Origin: Streptomyces ferrugineus
GTDB taxonomy: Bacteria > Actinomycetota > Actinomycetes > Streptomycetales > Streptomycetaceae
Direction of reading: 5' to 3'
NCBI RefSeq assembly: GCF_015160855.1
Contig: NZ_CP063373.1
Span: forward strand, 7,911,001-7,975,000
DNA length: 64,000 nucleotides
A program made the translations under genes and the position numbers. The notes under the pieces were generated by a model that saw only the letters and a program-made list of their open reading frames with translations, was not told the DNA's origin and ran no database searches. Numbering within the stretch: the first letter of the stretch is position 1; every line of letters begins with the position of its first letter. Shown here piece by piece: positions 27,960 to 37,505 of the stretch.

Positions 27960-30889
27960 TGGGCGAGATCACCGACTTCGACGCGCTGCGCCGGGCGATG
28001 GCGGAGAACGGCGAGGAGCCGGAGGGTCCCGCCCGCAACGCGCGCGCGGAGCAGCTTCTCGTCGAGGCCGAGAAGCTGGGCGTCCCGCTCGCCGTGATCG
28101 AGGCGCTCGGGCACCAGCTGAAGGTCTACAACTACAGCTCCGAGAAGGACAAGATGTTCGTCCCCTTCGCGCGTCTGCTGCGCATGTGGGACGAGCGGCC
28201 CGAGGACTTCGACGCGTACGAGACGCATTCGCTGCACTGGGTCTTCAAGTGGATGTCGTCCGGCATGCTCGACCAGCCGCACATCCCGCTGGCCTCGGTC
28301 GAGAAGTGGCTCGGCGAGATGGAGCACCGCTACCGGCTGGCCGGGCACTCCGAACGGGCCGTGCGCAGCGCCGAGTTCAGCGTGGCGGCGCATGTCGGGG
28401 ACGTGGCGCGGGCGGAGCGGGCGTACGGCGCCTGGCTGGCCGCGGACCGGGACAGCATGGCCGACTGCCACGCCTGCGAGCTGCACGGGCAGGGGTGGTG
28501 GCAGGCGGAGCGGGGCCGGGACGCCGAGGCGCTACGGCTGTGGGGGCCGGTCCTGGAGGGCGAGTTCACCTGCGCCCACGAGCCGCACACGGTTCTGGCG
28601 TCCTCCCTCACGCCGCTGCTGCGCCTGGGCCGGGTGGACGAGGCCCGCGCCAACCATCTGCGCGGTTTCAGGCTCGTACGGCCCATGGAGAGCATGCGGG
28701 GCGCGTACGCGGACCATGTGGAGTTCTGCGCGCTGACCGGCAACGAGGCGCGCGGTCTGGAACTGCTCGCGGAGCGGCCGGCGTACTTCACGGACGACGG
28801 GCATCCGCGCAGCAAGCTGGACTTCATGACGGTGGTGGCCCTGCTCATGGACCGCCTGGGCGCGCTCGGGCCGGCCGATCTGCGAGTGCCCGGTCCGGCG
28901 GGCCGCACCTGGACCGCCCGCGAACTCGCCGCCCACGCGCGCGAGGAGGCCCTCGCCCTGGCCGCGCGCTTCGACGAGCGCAACGGCACGACCCACATCA
29001 GCGAGCGGGCACGCGCGCGTATGCGGCAGGAGCCCCTGGTGGAGCGGCTGCCGCTGGGGGTGCGTACGGCGGCGCGGCCGACGCCGGCCGCCGCGCCCGT
29101 CAACGCCCCCGAGGACACGCACCCGCGGTCCGACCTGCCCGCGCTGATCGCCGAGGCGCGGCGGCTGTCGGACACCCTGCAGCCGGGCGCCGTCGAGGCC
29201 TGGGCGGCCGTCTCCCGGGCCGCCGAGGGCGTCGAGCTGGCCGCCCTCGACCGAGCGGAGATCGTCGACCACAGGGCGATGGACCTGGGCCCCGAGGGCA
29301 TCCCGCTGTTCGCGGAGGCCGCCGAGCTGTACGCGGCTGCGGGCGACCCCGGCGAGGCGCTGGCGGCACGCGCGCGTGGCGCGTACGTGAGGGCGCTCAC
29401 GGGCGAGGTCTCCGAGGCCCTGGCGACGATCGCCGGCCTGTACGACGAGGCGCTCGCGCTGTACGCCGAGGACGGCACGGGGGTACGGCAGACGGCGGCC
29501 GTTCTGATGAGCCGGGCGCGGATCCTGATGCGGCGGGTGCGCGAGGCGCAGGACGCGGTCCAGGGGGCCGTCCTGGCCGACGCCGAGTCCGCCGCCCGTG
29601 AGGTGCTCGCACTCGTCGAGGGGCAGACCGGGGACGACGTACGGCTCGCCTCGCGGGTCGCGGAGGCGCAGGCGATGCTCGCCGAGCTGGCGGCGCTCAC
29701 GGGGGACGTGGAGGGGGCCGCGGAGCTGTTCGCGCGGGCTTCGGCGGCGTTCGTCGGGGCGGGACTGCCGTGGTTCGCGGTGGAGTACGAGGCCCGGCTG
29801 GCCGGACTCGCGCACCATCTCGGCGACACGGCTGAGGCCGAGCGGGCGCTGCGGGCGGCCCTGGAGCACGGCGGGCCCCACCTGGAGGCCGTCGGCCGGG
29901 CCCAGCTGCACCTCCAGCTCGCCGAGGTGCTCGGCGGCCGGGGGCGCTCCGAGGAGGCCGCCGAGCACGCCCTTCAGGCGGCGCACTGGGCCGACGAGGC
30001 GGGCGAGAGCCGCACGCTGGGCGCCTGGGCGCGGCACCAGCTCGGCGGGTTCCTGCTGCGGCAGGGGCGGTTCGCCGAGGCCGCCGAGGTGCTGGAGTCG
30101 GCGCTGCCCGACCTGAGCGCCGAGACGCACGGCGACGGGGCGGTCGTGCAGACGCGGTGGTGGCTCGGCGACTGCCTGAGCGAGCTCGGCGAGCACCGCG
30201 CGGCGGCCGAACGCCGGTTGCAGGCGGCCGAGATCGCCCGGCACTGGCCCGAGCAGCACGACCACGCCACGCTCGCCCACCTCGCCGCCGAGTCGCTCGG
30301 CCACGCGGGGCTGCACGCCGAGGCGGACCAGGCGTACGCGCGCGCGGGCGGGCTGTGGCGCTCCGTCGGCAACGTCCACGGCCTCGTCCGGTCCCTGCGC
30401 GCCCGCGCGTGGCTGGCGCTGCGCGAGGACGCAGCAGGGGAGGACCAGGCGTCCGGGTTGATGGCGAGCGCGGTCGAGGAGTGCGCGGCGGCGCTGGAGG
30501 CGGCCGACGACGAGGACGCGCGTATGCGGCTCGTCGCCGAGCTCGGCCACACCCACCGCCAGTTCGGCGACCTGCTCGCGCGGTCCGCCGCGGAGGACGC
30601 CGAGGACGAGTCGATCCGCGGCACCCTCGAGGCGGCGCTGTCCCAGGTGACGCGGGCCGTGGCGGTGTTCGCGTCCCTTGGCGAGGACGCCCTGCACAGC
30701 CGCACCGGCGCCGAACTCGCCGCGGGCTGGCTGGAGGCCGACCTGAGCCGCCCGGACGGGGCGGCGGCACACGCGCGTGCGGTGCTGGCGGCCTACGCCG
30801 GTGCCGGGGAGGACGACGAGGCGGCGCGCGAGCGGCGGGCGGAGGCCGAGCAGATGCTTCAGGTGGTGCGGGAGCAGGGCGCGGAGTAG
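27959..30889 (+). CDS. Large TPR-repeat protein coupled to the HSP90 gene
   Basis: 976 residues, almost all alpha-helical. Repeated Ala/Leu-rich helical pairs of TPR type run from about residue 420 to the end (for example LFAEAAELYAAAGDPGEALA and HLQLAEVLGGRGRSEEAAEH). The N-terminal ~330 residues are also helical with conserved-looking aromatic positions (HSLHWVFKWMSSGMLD). There is no signal peptide or membrane segment, so it should be cytoplasmic. The ATG overlaps the HSP90 stop as TGATG. In eukaryotes TPR proteins are HSP90 co-chaperones; a comparable partnership is an inference from the operon. Coding ends 31 bases before the convergent DAK2 gene. Confidence 0.85.
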   Translation: MGEITDFDALRRAMAENGEEPEGPARNARAEQLLVEAEKLGVPLAVIEALGHQLKVYNYSSEKDKMFVPFARLLRMWDERPEDFDAYETHSLHWVFKWMSSGMLDQPHIPLASVEKWLGEMEHRYRLAGHSERAVRSAEFSVAAHVGDVARAERAYGAWLAADRDSMADCHACELHGQGWWQAERGRDAEALRLWGPVLEGEFTCAHEPHTVLASSLTPLLRLGRVDEARANHLRGFRLVRPMESMRGAYADHVEFCALTGNEARGLELLAERPAYFTDDGHPRSKLDFMTVVALLMDRLGALGPADLRVPGPAGRTWTARELAAHAREEALALAARFDERNGTTHISERARARMRQEPLVERLPLGVRTAARPTPAAAPVNAPEDTHPRSDLPALIAEARRLSDTLQPGAVEAWAAVSRAAEGVELAALDRAEIVDHRAMDLGPEGIPLFAEAAELYAAAGDPGEALAARARGAYVRALTGEVSEALATIAGLYDEALALYAEDGTGVRQTAAVLMSRARILMRRVREAQDAVQGAVLADAESAAREVLALVEGQTGDDVRLASRVAEAQAMLAELAALTGDVEGAAELFARASAAFVGAGLPWFAVEYEARLAGLAHHLGDTAEAERALRAALEHGGPHLEAVGRAQLHLQLAEVLGGRGRSEEAAEHALQAAHWADEAGESRTLGAWARHQLGGFLLRQGRFAEAAEVLESALPDLSAETHGDGAVVQTRWWLGDCLSELGEHRAAAERRLQAAEIARHWPEQHDHATLAHLAAESLGHAGLHAEADQAYARAGGLWRSVGNVHGLVRSLRARAWLALREDAAGEDQASGLMASAVEECAAALEAADDEDARMRLVAELGHTHRQFGDLLARSAAEDAEDESIRGTLEAALSQVTRAVAVFASLGEDALHSRTGAELAAGWLEADLSRPDGAAAHARAVLAAYAGAGEDDEAARERRAEAEQMLQVVREQGAE

Positions 30890-30919
30890 GCCCCGCTCAA
30901 GGCCGGGGAACAGACCCGC

Positions 30920-32602
30920 TCACTCCACGCCGATGAGCAGCAGGGCCCCTTGCCGCCCGCCCCGGTACACCACGGTGTCGACGGCGAGGTACGACTCGCG
31001 CACGCGTGCCTCGAGGCGCTCGGCGATCGTCCCGGGCGCCTCGTCGCCGAGGACGAGGGTGACGAGTTCGCCGCCCGCGGAGAGCATGCGGTCGAGGACG
31101 GCCTCGGCGGTGCGGGTGACGTCCGTGCCGATCACGGCCACGTCGCCGTCGATGAGGCCGAGGACGTCGCCGGCCTGGCAGATGCCGGCCATGGTCCAGG
31201 ACTGGCGCTCGGCGACGGCGACCTCGGCGTAGCGGGTCGCGCCGGCCGCCGACGTCATCGACACGACGTCCTCGTCGAAGCGGCGCTCCGGCTCGTGCAC
31301 GGCGAGCGCCGCGATGCCCTGGACGGCGGAGCGGGTGGGGATCAGCGCGACGCGGATGCCCTCCGTGCGGGCCTGCTCGGCCGCCGCGGCGGCGGTGTGG
31401 CGCAGTTCGGCGTCGTTGGGCAGCAGCACCACCTCGCGCGCGTGGGCGCGCCGTACGGCCTCCACCAGCTCCCCGCTGGCGGGCGGTTCCCCGGGGCGCG
31501 CGAGGACGGTGGTCGCGCCGGCCTCGCCGTACAGCCCGGCCAGACCCTCGCCGGGCACGACGGCGACGACGGCGCGCTGGACCCGCTCCCGGGGCAGGCG
31601 CTCGCCGGTGGTGTGCGCGTCGCCGGCCCCGAAGTGGGTGATCCGGATCCGGTACGGCCGCCCGGCCTCGACGCCCGCCTCCACGGCGGCCCCGGCGTCG
31701 TCCACGTGTACATGGACGTTCCACAGCCCGTCGCCGCCGACGATCACCAGCGAGTCCCCGAGCCCGTCGAGCCGCTCCCGCAGCCGGGCCACGGCCGCGT
31801 CCTCGGCCTCCAGCAGGTAGATCACCTCGAATGCGGGACCGCCCGCCTCCCCGACGTCGGCGCAGTCCTCGACGTCGGGGAGGGGGACACCGTCACCGAC
31901 AGGGGAACCGGCGTCCACGCGCGCGTGCGCCCCCGGCCACACCACGGGGGCCGCCTCCCCCGTGAACGTCTCCACCAGCGCCCCCAGCACCGCCAGCAGC
32001 CCCCGCCCCCCGGCGTCGACCACGCCCGCCCGCCGCAGGACCGCCAGTTGCCCGGGCGTCGCCGCCAGCGCGGTACGCGCCCCCTCGTAGGCCGCCCGCG
32101 CGACCGCCCCGCAGTCGTGGCCCGCGGCGCCGTCCGCCGCGTCGGCGGCGGCCGAGGCGACCGTGAGGACGGTGCCCTCGACGGGATGGGCCACGGCCTG
32201 CCGGGCGGAGTCGGCGGCCTGCCGCAGGGCGAGGCGCAGACCCGAGCCGTCGGTGTGAGCGGTCTCACCGTCGGCGGCGAGCACCTGGGCCATGCCGCGC
32301 AGGAGCTGGGCGAGGATGGTCCCGGAGTTCCCCCGGGCGCCTATGAGGGCCCCGTGCGCCATCGCGCGGGCCGCGTCCGCGAGAGTGGGCTTGCCCACGT
32401 CGTACGCGGTGAAGACGGCCTCCACCGCCGCGACCGCCGACTCCACGGTCAGATACAGGTTCGTCCCGGTGTCGCTGTCGGCCACGGGGTAGACGTTGAT
32501 CGCGTCGATCTCCTCGCGCGCGCGGCCGAGTGACTCCAGCGCGAGGCCGCACCAGGTGCGCACCGCGAGAGCATCGAAGAATGTCTGCGGCACCTGCGCC
32601 AC
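30920..32602 (-). CDS. DAK2-domain protein (FakA/YloV-like kinase)
   Basis: 560 residues. The N-terminal DAK2 ATP-binding domain has NVYPVADSDTGTN (metal-binding D42, D44, N48) and ALIGARGNSGTILAQLLRG. The rest matches the FakA-type middle and DegV-like C-terminal domains, with GGDGLWNVHVHVDDAGAA. In Firmicutes FakA phosphorylates fatty acids bound to FakB; in actinobacteria the role is not settled. GTG 32602 sits five bases after AAGGAGG; a second in-frame GTG is three codons on. It is divergent from rpmB, and I recall it being next to recG in other streptomycetes. Confidence 0.87.
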   Translation of the reverse strand: MAQVPQTFFDALAVRTWCGLALESLGRAREEIDAINVYPVADSDTGTNLYLTVESAVAAVEAVFTAYDVGKPTLADAARAMAHGALIGARGNSGTILAQLLRGMAQVLAADGETAHTDGSGLRLALRQAADSARQAVAHPVEGTVLTVASAAADAADGAAGHDCGAVARAAYEGARTALAATPGQLAVLRRAGVVDAGGRGLLAVLGALVETFTGEAAPVVWPGAHARVDAGSPVGDGVPLPDVEDCADVGEAGGPAFEVIYLLEAEDAAVARLRERLDGLGDSLVIVGGDGLWNVHVHVDDAGAAVEAGVEAGRPYRIRITHFGAGDAHTTGERLPRERVQRAVVAVVPGEGLAGLYGEAGATTVLARPGEPPASGELVEAVRRAHAREVVLLPNDAELRHTAAAAAEQARTEGIRVALIPTRSAVQGIAALAVHEPERRFDEDVVSMTSAAGATRYAEVAVAERQSWTMAGICQAGDVLGLIDGDVAVIGTDVTRTAEAVLDRMLSAGGELVTLVLGDEAPGTIAERLEARVRESYLAVDTVVYRGGRQGALLLIGVE

Positions 32603-32859
32603 CTGCGCCTCCTTGAGCTGCCGGACGTGGCACGCAGCGTAGACCCAGAGTGGGTGTGCGCCGGAAGTGGGCCGGGAGCGGGCCCCTGAGCTGCCATGGT
32701 AGTTTCGTTCTGCTGGCGCAGTCGTTGTATGCTGCTCCGGTTGCCCGATCCAGATCGGGCCGTTCCCCTGGCAACGCCACTCAGATCTCTGATCCTGCGA
32801 TCTCGATCCCGGCATGCCGGGATTATCCGTAAGTGCATCTGAAGTCTTTGGAGTGACCC

Positions 32860-33045
32860 GTGGCTGCCAACTGCGACGTCTGCGGCAAGGGGCCGGGCTT
32901 CGGCAACAACATCTCGCACTCGCACCGCCGTACGTCCCGTCGCTGGAACCCGAACATCCAGCGTGTGCGTACCGTGGTCGGCGGGACGCCGAAGCGCGTG
33001 AACGCCTGCACCTCGTGCATCAAGGCCGGCAAGGTCTCGCGCTGA
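32860..33045 (+). CDS. rpmB: 50S ribosomal protein L28
   Basis: 61 residues: [20 protein letters not shown] at the start and [13 protein letters not shown] at the end. The two Cys pairs (C5/C8 and C-x-x-C near 50) make this the zinc-containing form; streptomycetes usually keep zinc-free paralogues elsewhere under Zur control. GTG 32860. Single gene with its own terminator. Confidence 0.97.
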   Translation: MAANCDVCGKGPGFGNNISHSHRRTSRRWNPNIQRVRTVVGGTPKRVNACTSCIKAGKVSR

Positions 33046-33089
33046 CGCCCACAGCTGAGCGCGCGGCCACTGCTGGTTCGCTGCACTGA

Positions 33090-33120
33090 GCCGGTCCACC
33101 GGAAGGTGGGCCGGCTTTTT
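33090..33120 (+). terminator. Intrinsic terminator of rpmB
   Basis: Stem GCCGGTCCACC / GGTGGGCCGGC with one G-T wobble around GGAA (33090-33115), followed directly by TTTTT. It is the clearest classical rho-independent terminator in the window. Confidence 0.92.
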
Positions 33121-33174
33121 GCTGTGCCCGGCCGCAGTGCCCGATTACCGGACCGGCCCGCCTCACACCCCGGC

Positions 33175-33510
33175 ATGCGCTTCGGCATCCTGGGCTCTTC
33201 GGAGGTACCCACCGACGACCGAGCACCTCGTGGCGGCCGCGGCCGCGCTGTCGGCGCCGGCCCTCGGCGCCTGCCCCGGGGCGCGGTGCTCGCCACGAGC
33301 CGTGAGTCGCTGGGGATCACGGGCGTGGACCTGATCCCGGCGCCGGAGCCCGCCGGTCGGCTTCGACGGCGCCCCGGAGCGCTGCGGCGGCCGTCCCGGT
33401 CCTCCGGTCGGAGCCGCTGTCGTACGACCGTCGGGGCGTCGCCGCCCTCTCGGCGTGCGGCATCGCGGGTCGTGCGGCGGAGCCGGAGCGTGCGTGCCGG
33501 ACGCCGCTGA
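33175..33510 (+). pseudogene. Remnant of an AfsR/SARP-type regulator
   Basis: Three fragments of an AfsR-like regulator are stacked in about 340 bases. The frame at 33175 reads MRFGILGSSEV, the typical SARP N-terminus. From about 33218 a second frame reads EHLVAAAAALSAPALGACPG, matching the NB-ARC segment that ends in A-C-P. Then the first frame reads VLATSRESLGITGVDLIPAPEP, matching the conserved V-L-A-T-S-R-E-P-L motif. The DNA-binding, BTAD and most ATPase sequence are missing and at least one frameshift is present. It is therefore a decayed gene with a large internal deletion. Frame beyond 33350 is no longer recognisable. Confidence 0.72.
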
Positions 33511-33533
33511 GCAGGCGGGGTTATTCCAGGCCC

Positions 33534-34328
33534 TCAGGGCTCGCAGCCCCGCAGGGCCCAGCCATGGTCGACGGGGCCGATCCCGCCCCCGAGGGCGAAG
33601 CCGGCGGCGATGGCGCCGGTGACGTACTCCTTGGCCGCCGCCACCGCCTCCGGCACGGGCTGTCCCTTGGCGAGCTGCGAGGCGATCGCGGAGGCGAGGG
33701 TGCAGCCCGTGCCGTGGGTGTGCCGGTTGTCGTGGCGCGGGGCGCGCAGCCAGTGCTCCTCGGAGCCGTCGGTGAGGAGATCCACGGCGTCGCCGGAGAG
33801 GTGGCCGCCCTTCACCACGACCCAGCGGGGCCCGTACGCCAGCACGGCCGCAGCGGCCCGCCTGAGGTCGTCCTCCGACTCGACGTGCACTCCGGTGAGT
33901 TGAGCTACCTCGTCGAGGTTCGGCGTCGCCACGGTCGCGACCGGCAGCAGCTTGGTGCGTACGGAGTCCAGCGCGGAGGCCGCCAGCAGCGAGTCGCCGT
34001 GCTTGGAGACCCCGACCGGGTCCACGACTGTCGGCGCGTCCGTGCCGCCGATCAACTCGGCGACCGCCTCGACGAGTTCGGCCGAAGCGAGCATGCCCGT
34101 CTTGATCGCCTGGACGCCGATGTCGTCGACGACGCTGCGGTACTGCGCCCGCACCGCGTCCACCGGCAGTTCCCAAGCGCCCTGCACGCCCAGGGAGTTC
34201 TGGGCGGTGACGGCGGTGATCACGCTCATGCCGTGCACGCCGAGCGCGAGCATCGTCTTCAGGTCGGCCTGGATGCCCGCGCCACCACCGGAGTCGGAGC
34301 CGGCCACCGTGAGCACGCCCGGGATCAT
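33534..34328 (-). CDS. thiD: Hydroxymethylpyrimidine (phospho)kinase ThiD
   Basis: 264 residues; phosphorylates HMP and HMP-phosphate in thiamine synthesis. Motifs are [31 protein letters not shown] and the anion hole [17 protein letters not shown] 34328 overlaps the thiL stop (ATGA), so both enzymes are made from one transcript. I saw no TPP riboswitch in front of the pair. Confidence 0.95.
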   Translation of the reverse strand: MIPGVLTVAGSDSGGGAGIQADLKTMLALGVHGMSVITAVTAQNSLGVQGAWELPVDAVRAQYRSVVDDIGVQAIKTGMLASAELVEAVAELIGGTDAPTVVDPVGVSKHGDSLLAASALDSVRTKLLPVATVATPNLDEVAQLTGVHVESEDDLRRAAAAVLAYGPRWVVVKGGHLSGDAVDLLTDGSEEHWLRAPRHDNRHTHGTGCTLASAIASQLAKGQPVPEAVAAAKEYVTGAIAAGFALGGGIGPVDHGWALRGCEP

Positions 34329-35293
34329 GACTCGATGCTCCCGCCGAAGTGGTCCCAGCCGCCCTTCTTGGTCCACGGCGCCCCGTCCACCGTGACCTGC
34401 GGCAGCGCCGAGGGGTTGAGGACCTCGCCGATCACCTTCCAGCGGGCCGGCAGCTTCACGTCCGGCGGGAAGGTCGCCACGATCGCGTGGTCCTCTCCCC
34501 CGGTCAGCACCCACTGCATGGGGTCGACGCCGACGGCCTGCCCGATGTCGTTCATCTGCGTCGGGATGTCGATCGCGCCCGAACGGATGTCGATGCGGAC
34601 CTTGCTGGCCTCGGCGATGTGCCCGAGGTCGGCGATCAGCCCGTCGCTCACGTCGCACATCGCGGTGGCGCCGAGACCGGCGGCGGCCGGACCCGCGTGA
34701 TACGGCGGCTCGGGGCGCCGGTGCGCCTCCACGAAGGCGCGCGGCGAGCGGAAACCGCGGGCGAGCACGGCGTATCCGGCGGCGGACCAGCCCAGCCAGC
34801 CGGTCACGGCGACGAGGTCGCCGGGCTGCGCGCCGGCCCGCGTCACGGGCTCCTGGTTGCGCAGATCGCCGAGCGCGGTGATCGACACCGTGATGGTGTC
34901 GCCCCGTACGACGTCCCCGCCGACCACCGAGGCACCGGCGACCTGGCACTCGTCGCGCAGCCCGTCCATCAGCTCGCTCGGCCAGGTCACCGGGAGTTCG
35001 GCCGGCACCACCAGGCCGAGCAGCAGCGCGGTCGGCACGGCGCCCATGGCGGCGATGTCCGCGAGGTTCTGCGCGGCGGCCTTGCGGCCGACGTCGTAGG
35101 CCGTGGACCAGTCGCGGCGGAAGTGCCGTCCCTCCAGCAGGATGTCGGTGCTGGCGACCACCCTTCGGTCGGGCGCGGCCACCACCGCGGCGTCGTCGCC
35201 CGGGCCGACCCGGACCGCCGGGGTGGTGGTGAGACGGGAGGTGAGCTCCCTGATGAGCCCGAACTCACCGAGCTCACCAACAGTGCCCTTCAT
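34325..35293 (-). CDS. thiL: Thiamine-monophosphate kinase ThiL
   Basis: 322 residues. It makes TPP from thiamine phosphate. Motifs are [10 protein letters not shown], the [12 protein letters not shown] metal/ATP segment, and [16 protein letters not shown] 35293 ([14 protein letters not shown]) is chosen as the family start; the frame runs much further upstream without conserved sequence. First gene of thiL-thiD, divergent from the Lrp-like gene. Confidence 0.95.
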   Translation of the reverse strand: MKGTVGELGEFGLIRELTSRLTTTPAVRVGPGDDAAVVAAPDRRVVASTDILLEGRHFRRDWSTAYDVGRKAAAQNLADIAAMGAVPTALLLGLVVPAELPVTWPSELMDGLRDECQVAGASVVGGDVVRGDTITVSITALGDLRNQEPVTRAGAQPGDLVAVTGWLGWSAAGYAVLARGFRSPRAFVEAHRRPEPPYHAGPAAAGLGATAMCDVSDGLIADLGHIAEASKVRIDIRSGAIDIPTQMNDIGQAVGVDPMQWVLTGGEDHAIVATFPPDVKLPARWKVIGEVLNPSALPQVTVDGAPWTKKGGWDHFGGSIES

Positions 35294-35499
35294 TGCCCTT
35301 ACGCCCCTTCTGTCCCTGTCCGCACCCGGTCGCGCGTCCCAACTGTCCTCGATACGGTCGAGGTGTACGTCAACTTCTGTCGTGCGTGCACCGCGGCGCG
35401 GGAGCCCTGGCCACCGAGGGTCTCCCCGTGACGAGCGGCGACGCGATACCGTGGCGTTCCTTTTCCCCACATGATCCTCGTGGCCGCCCTGGAGGTTCC

Positions 35500-35733
35500 G
35501 TGGTACAGGCGTACATCCTGATCCAGACGGAGGTCGGCAAGGCGTCGACCGTCGCCGAGACGATCAGCAAGATCCCTGGAGTCATCCAGGCCGAGGACGT
35601 CACCGGACCGTACGACGTCATCGTGCGCGCCCAAGCCGACACCGTCGACGACCTGGGTCGCATGGTGGTCGCGAAGGTCCAGCAAGTGGACGGCATCACC
35701 CGCACCCTGACCTGCCCGGTCGTACATCTGTAG
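35500..35733 (+). CDS. Stand-alone Lrp/AsnC ligand-binding (RAM) domain protein
   Basis: 77 residues that cover only the regulatory RAM domain of Lrp/AsnC proteins (MVQAYILIQTEVGKASTVAE, GPYDVIVRAQADTVDDLGRM); there is no helix-turn-helix. Such proteins form ring oligomers that bind amino acids. GTG 35500 lies five bases after GGAGG. It may modulate full-length Lrp proteins, an inference. Confidence 0.88.
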   Translation: MVQAYILIQTEVGKASTVAETISKIPGVIQAEDVTGPYDVIVRAQADTVDDLGRMVVAKVQQVDGITRTLTCPVVHL

Positions 35734-35753
35734 CCCCCGTCTACCCTTGGCCG

Positions 35754-36263
35754 GTGAACTCTTTGCGTCACCGGCACATTTCTGTCATCGGGCTGCCCGC
35801 GCTCGCCCTGCTGATCACCGCCGCGGGCTGCTCATCAGCGGACGGCAGCGCGTCGACGGCGGTTCCCAGCCCCGGTGCGAAGGCCACCGAGTTGTGTCAG
35901 AACCTCGACAAGGTACTGCCGGCCGAGGTGGACGGTGCCGGCCGTGAGGATCCCTCGCCCGCGTCCGCGCTGACCGCGGGCTGGGGAGACCCGGCGATCA
36001 TACTGCGGTGCGGTGTCGTACGACCGCCGAAGATGGCCGACCCGAAGGTGGCGCAGGGCAAGGACGACGACGCGGCGGCCGGTGGCGTGAACGGCGTGAA
36101 CTGGCTGATGGAGCGGGACGCCGACGGGGCGTATCGGTTCACCACCGCCAGCCGCCTCGCGTATGTCGAGGTCACGGTGCCCAAGGGGCGTGACAGCTCG
36201 GGAGTGCTGATCGACCTGGCGTCGGCGATCAAGGAGGCGATCCCGGTCGGAATCGCCTCCTGA
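35754..36263 (+). CDS. DUF3515 family lipoprotein
   Basis: 169 residues with a lipoprotein signal: the basic MNSLRHRH start, hydrophobic ISVIGLPALALLITAAG and a lipobox cysteine at about residue 26 (AAGCSS). The remainder fits DUF3515 (GWGDPAIILRCGVVRP, NGVNWLMERD, YVEVTVPKG). Function unknown. GTG 35754, 20 bases after the Lrp-like gene, so possibly co-transcribed. It converges on ddl with a 15-base gap. Confidence 0.85.
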   Translation: MNSLRHRHISVIGLPALALLITAAGCSSADGSASTAVPSPGAKATELCQNLDKVLPAEVDGAGREDPSPASALTAGWGDPAIILRCGVVRPPKMADPKVAQGKDDDAAAGGVNGVNWLMERDADGAYRFTTASRLAYVEVTVPKGRDSSGVLIDLASAIKEAIPVGIAS

Positions 36264-36278
36264 TCGCCCCGGGCCGTC

Positions 36279-37436
36279 TCACCTCAGGCCGGTCGACCTG
36301 CGCAGCGCCGCCCGGATCAGCAGGTCCACCAGGTCCGGGTAGCTGATCCCGCTCGCCTGCCACATCTGCGGGTACATCGAGATCGGCGTGAATCCGGGCA
36401 TCGTGTTGATCTCGTTGATCACGAACTCCCCGTCCTCGGTGAGGAAGAAGTCCGCGCGCACCAGGCCCTCGCAGGAGGCCGCCTCGAAGGCGTCCACGGC
36501 CAGGCGTTGCACCTGAGCCGTCTCCTCGGGCGTCAGCGGCGCCGGCACGATGCCGGGCGTCGAGTCGATGTACTTGGCCTCGAAGTCGTAGTACGCGTGC
36601 GCGTCCGGCGGCGGGATCTCGGCCGGGGCCGAGGCGCGCGGGCCGTCCTCGAACTCGAGCACCCCGCACTCGATCTCACGGCCGCGCAGGGCCGCCTCGA
36701 CGAGGATCTTCGGGTCGTGCCGCTGGGCCTCGGCGATCGCCTCGTCCAGCCCCGACAGGTCCTCGACCTTCGTGATGCCGATCGACGAACCCGCGCGCGC
36801 GGGCTTCACGAACAGCGGCCAGCCGTGGTCGCCGGCGAGGTCGATGATCTTCTTGCGGGCGGCGGACTCGTCCTGCTCCCACTCGCGCGGCCGGATCACC
36901 ACGTACGGGCCCACCTTGAGCCCGAACGAGGTGAACACCCGCTTCATGTACTCCTTGTCCTGGCCGACGGCCGAGGCGAGCACGCCCGAGCCCACGTACG
37001 GCACTCCGGAGAGCTCCAGCAGGCCCTGGAGGGTGCCGTCCTCGCCGTAGGGGCCGTGCAGCACCGGGAAGACCACGTCGATCTCACCGAGCGCCTTGGG
37101 CACCGACCCGGGCTCGCTGTAGACCACTTCGCGGTTCGCCGGGTCGACGGGGAGCACCACGCCGCCCTCGCTCGAGTCGGCCAACTGCTCGACGGTGGGC
37201 GTACGGCGCTCGGTGATCGCCATGCGTTCCGGTTCGTCGGCCGTGAGCACCCATCGGCCGCTCTGCGTGATGCCGATCGGCAGGACGTCGTACTTCGTCC
37301 GGTCGATCGCGCGCAGTACGGCGCCGGCGGTGACCATGGAGATCCCGTGCTCGGAGCTGCGACCGCCGAACACGACGGCCACACGCGGCTTGCGGGGCGG
37401 CTGGTCTGGGCTCTGGGGGAGGTTCTCGGTGCTCAT
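36279..37436 (-). CDS. ddl: D-alanine--D-alanine ligase
   Basis: 385-residue ATP-grasp enzyme joining two D-alanines for peptidoglycan. Motifs are VVFGGRSSEHGISM, LHGPYGEDGTLQGLLEL, KPARAGSSIGITKV, and NEINTMPGFTPISMYPQM at the C-terminal end. ATG 37436. Nothing in the binding-site region marks it as a D-Ala-D-Lac (VanA-type) ligase; the general D-Ala ligase is the safe call. Confidence 0.95.
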   Translation of the reverse strand: MSTENLPQSPDQPPRKPRVAVVFGGRSSEHGISMVTAGAVLRAIDRTKYDVLPIGITQSGRWVLTADEPERMAITERRTPTVEQLADSSEGGVVLPVDPANREVVYSEPGSVPKALGEIDVVFPVLHGPYGEDGTLQGLLELSGVPYVGSGVLASAVGQDKEYMKRVFTSFGLKVGPYVVIRPREWEQDESAARKKIIDLAGDHGWPLFVKPARAGSSIGITKVEDLSGLDEAIAEAQRHDPKILVEAALRGREIECGVLEFEDGPRASAPAEIPPPDAHAYYDFEAKYIDSTPGIVPAPLTPEETAQVQRLAVDAFEAASCEGLVRADFFLTEDGEFVINEINTMPGFTPISMYPQMWQASGISYPDLVDLLIRAALRRSTGLR

Positions 37437-37505
37437 ATCGCGTTGAGCGTACCCGCCCGTAGGGTCCGAGTCAGCGTCCGGAGGGCGGCGTTCCCCCGGC
37501 GTCGC

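Noticed and set aside
34325..35499. TPP riboswitch for thiL-thiD
   Set aside because: The leader in front of thiL is short and lacks the conserved CUGAGA-type THI box elements.
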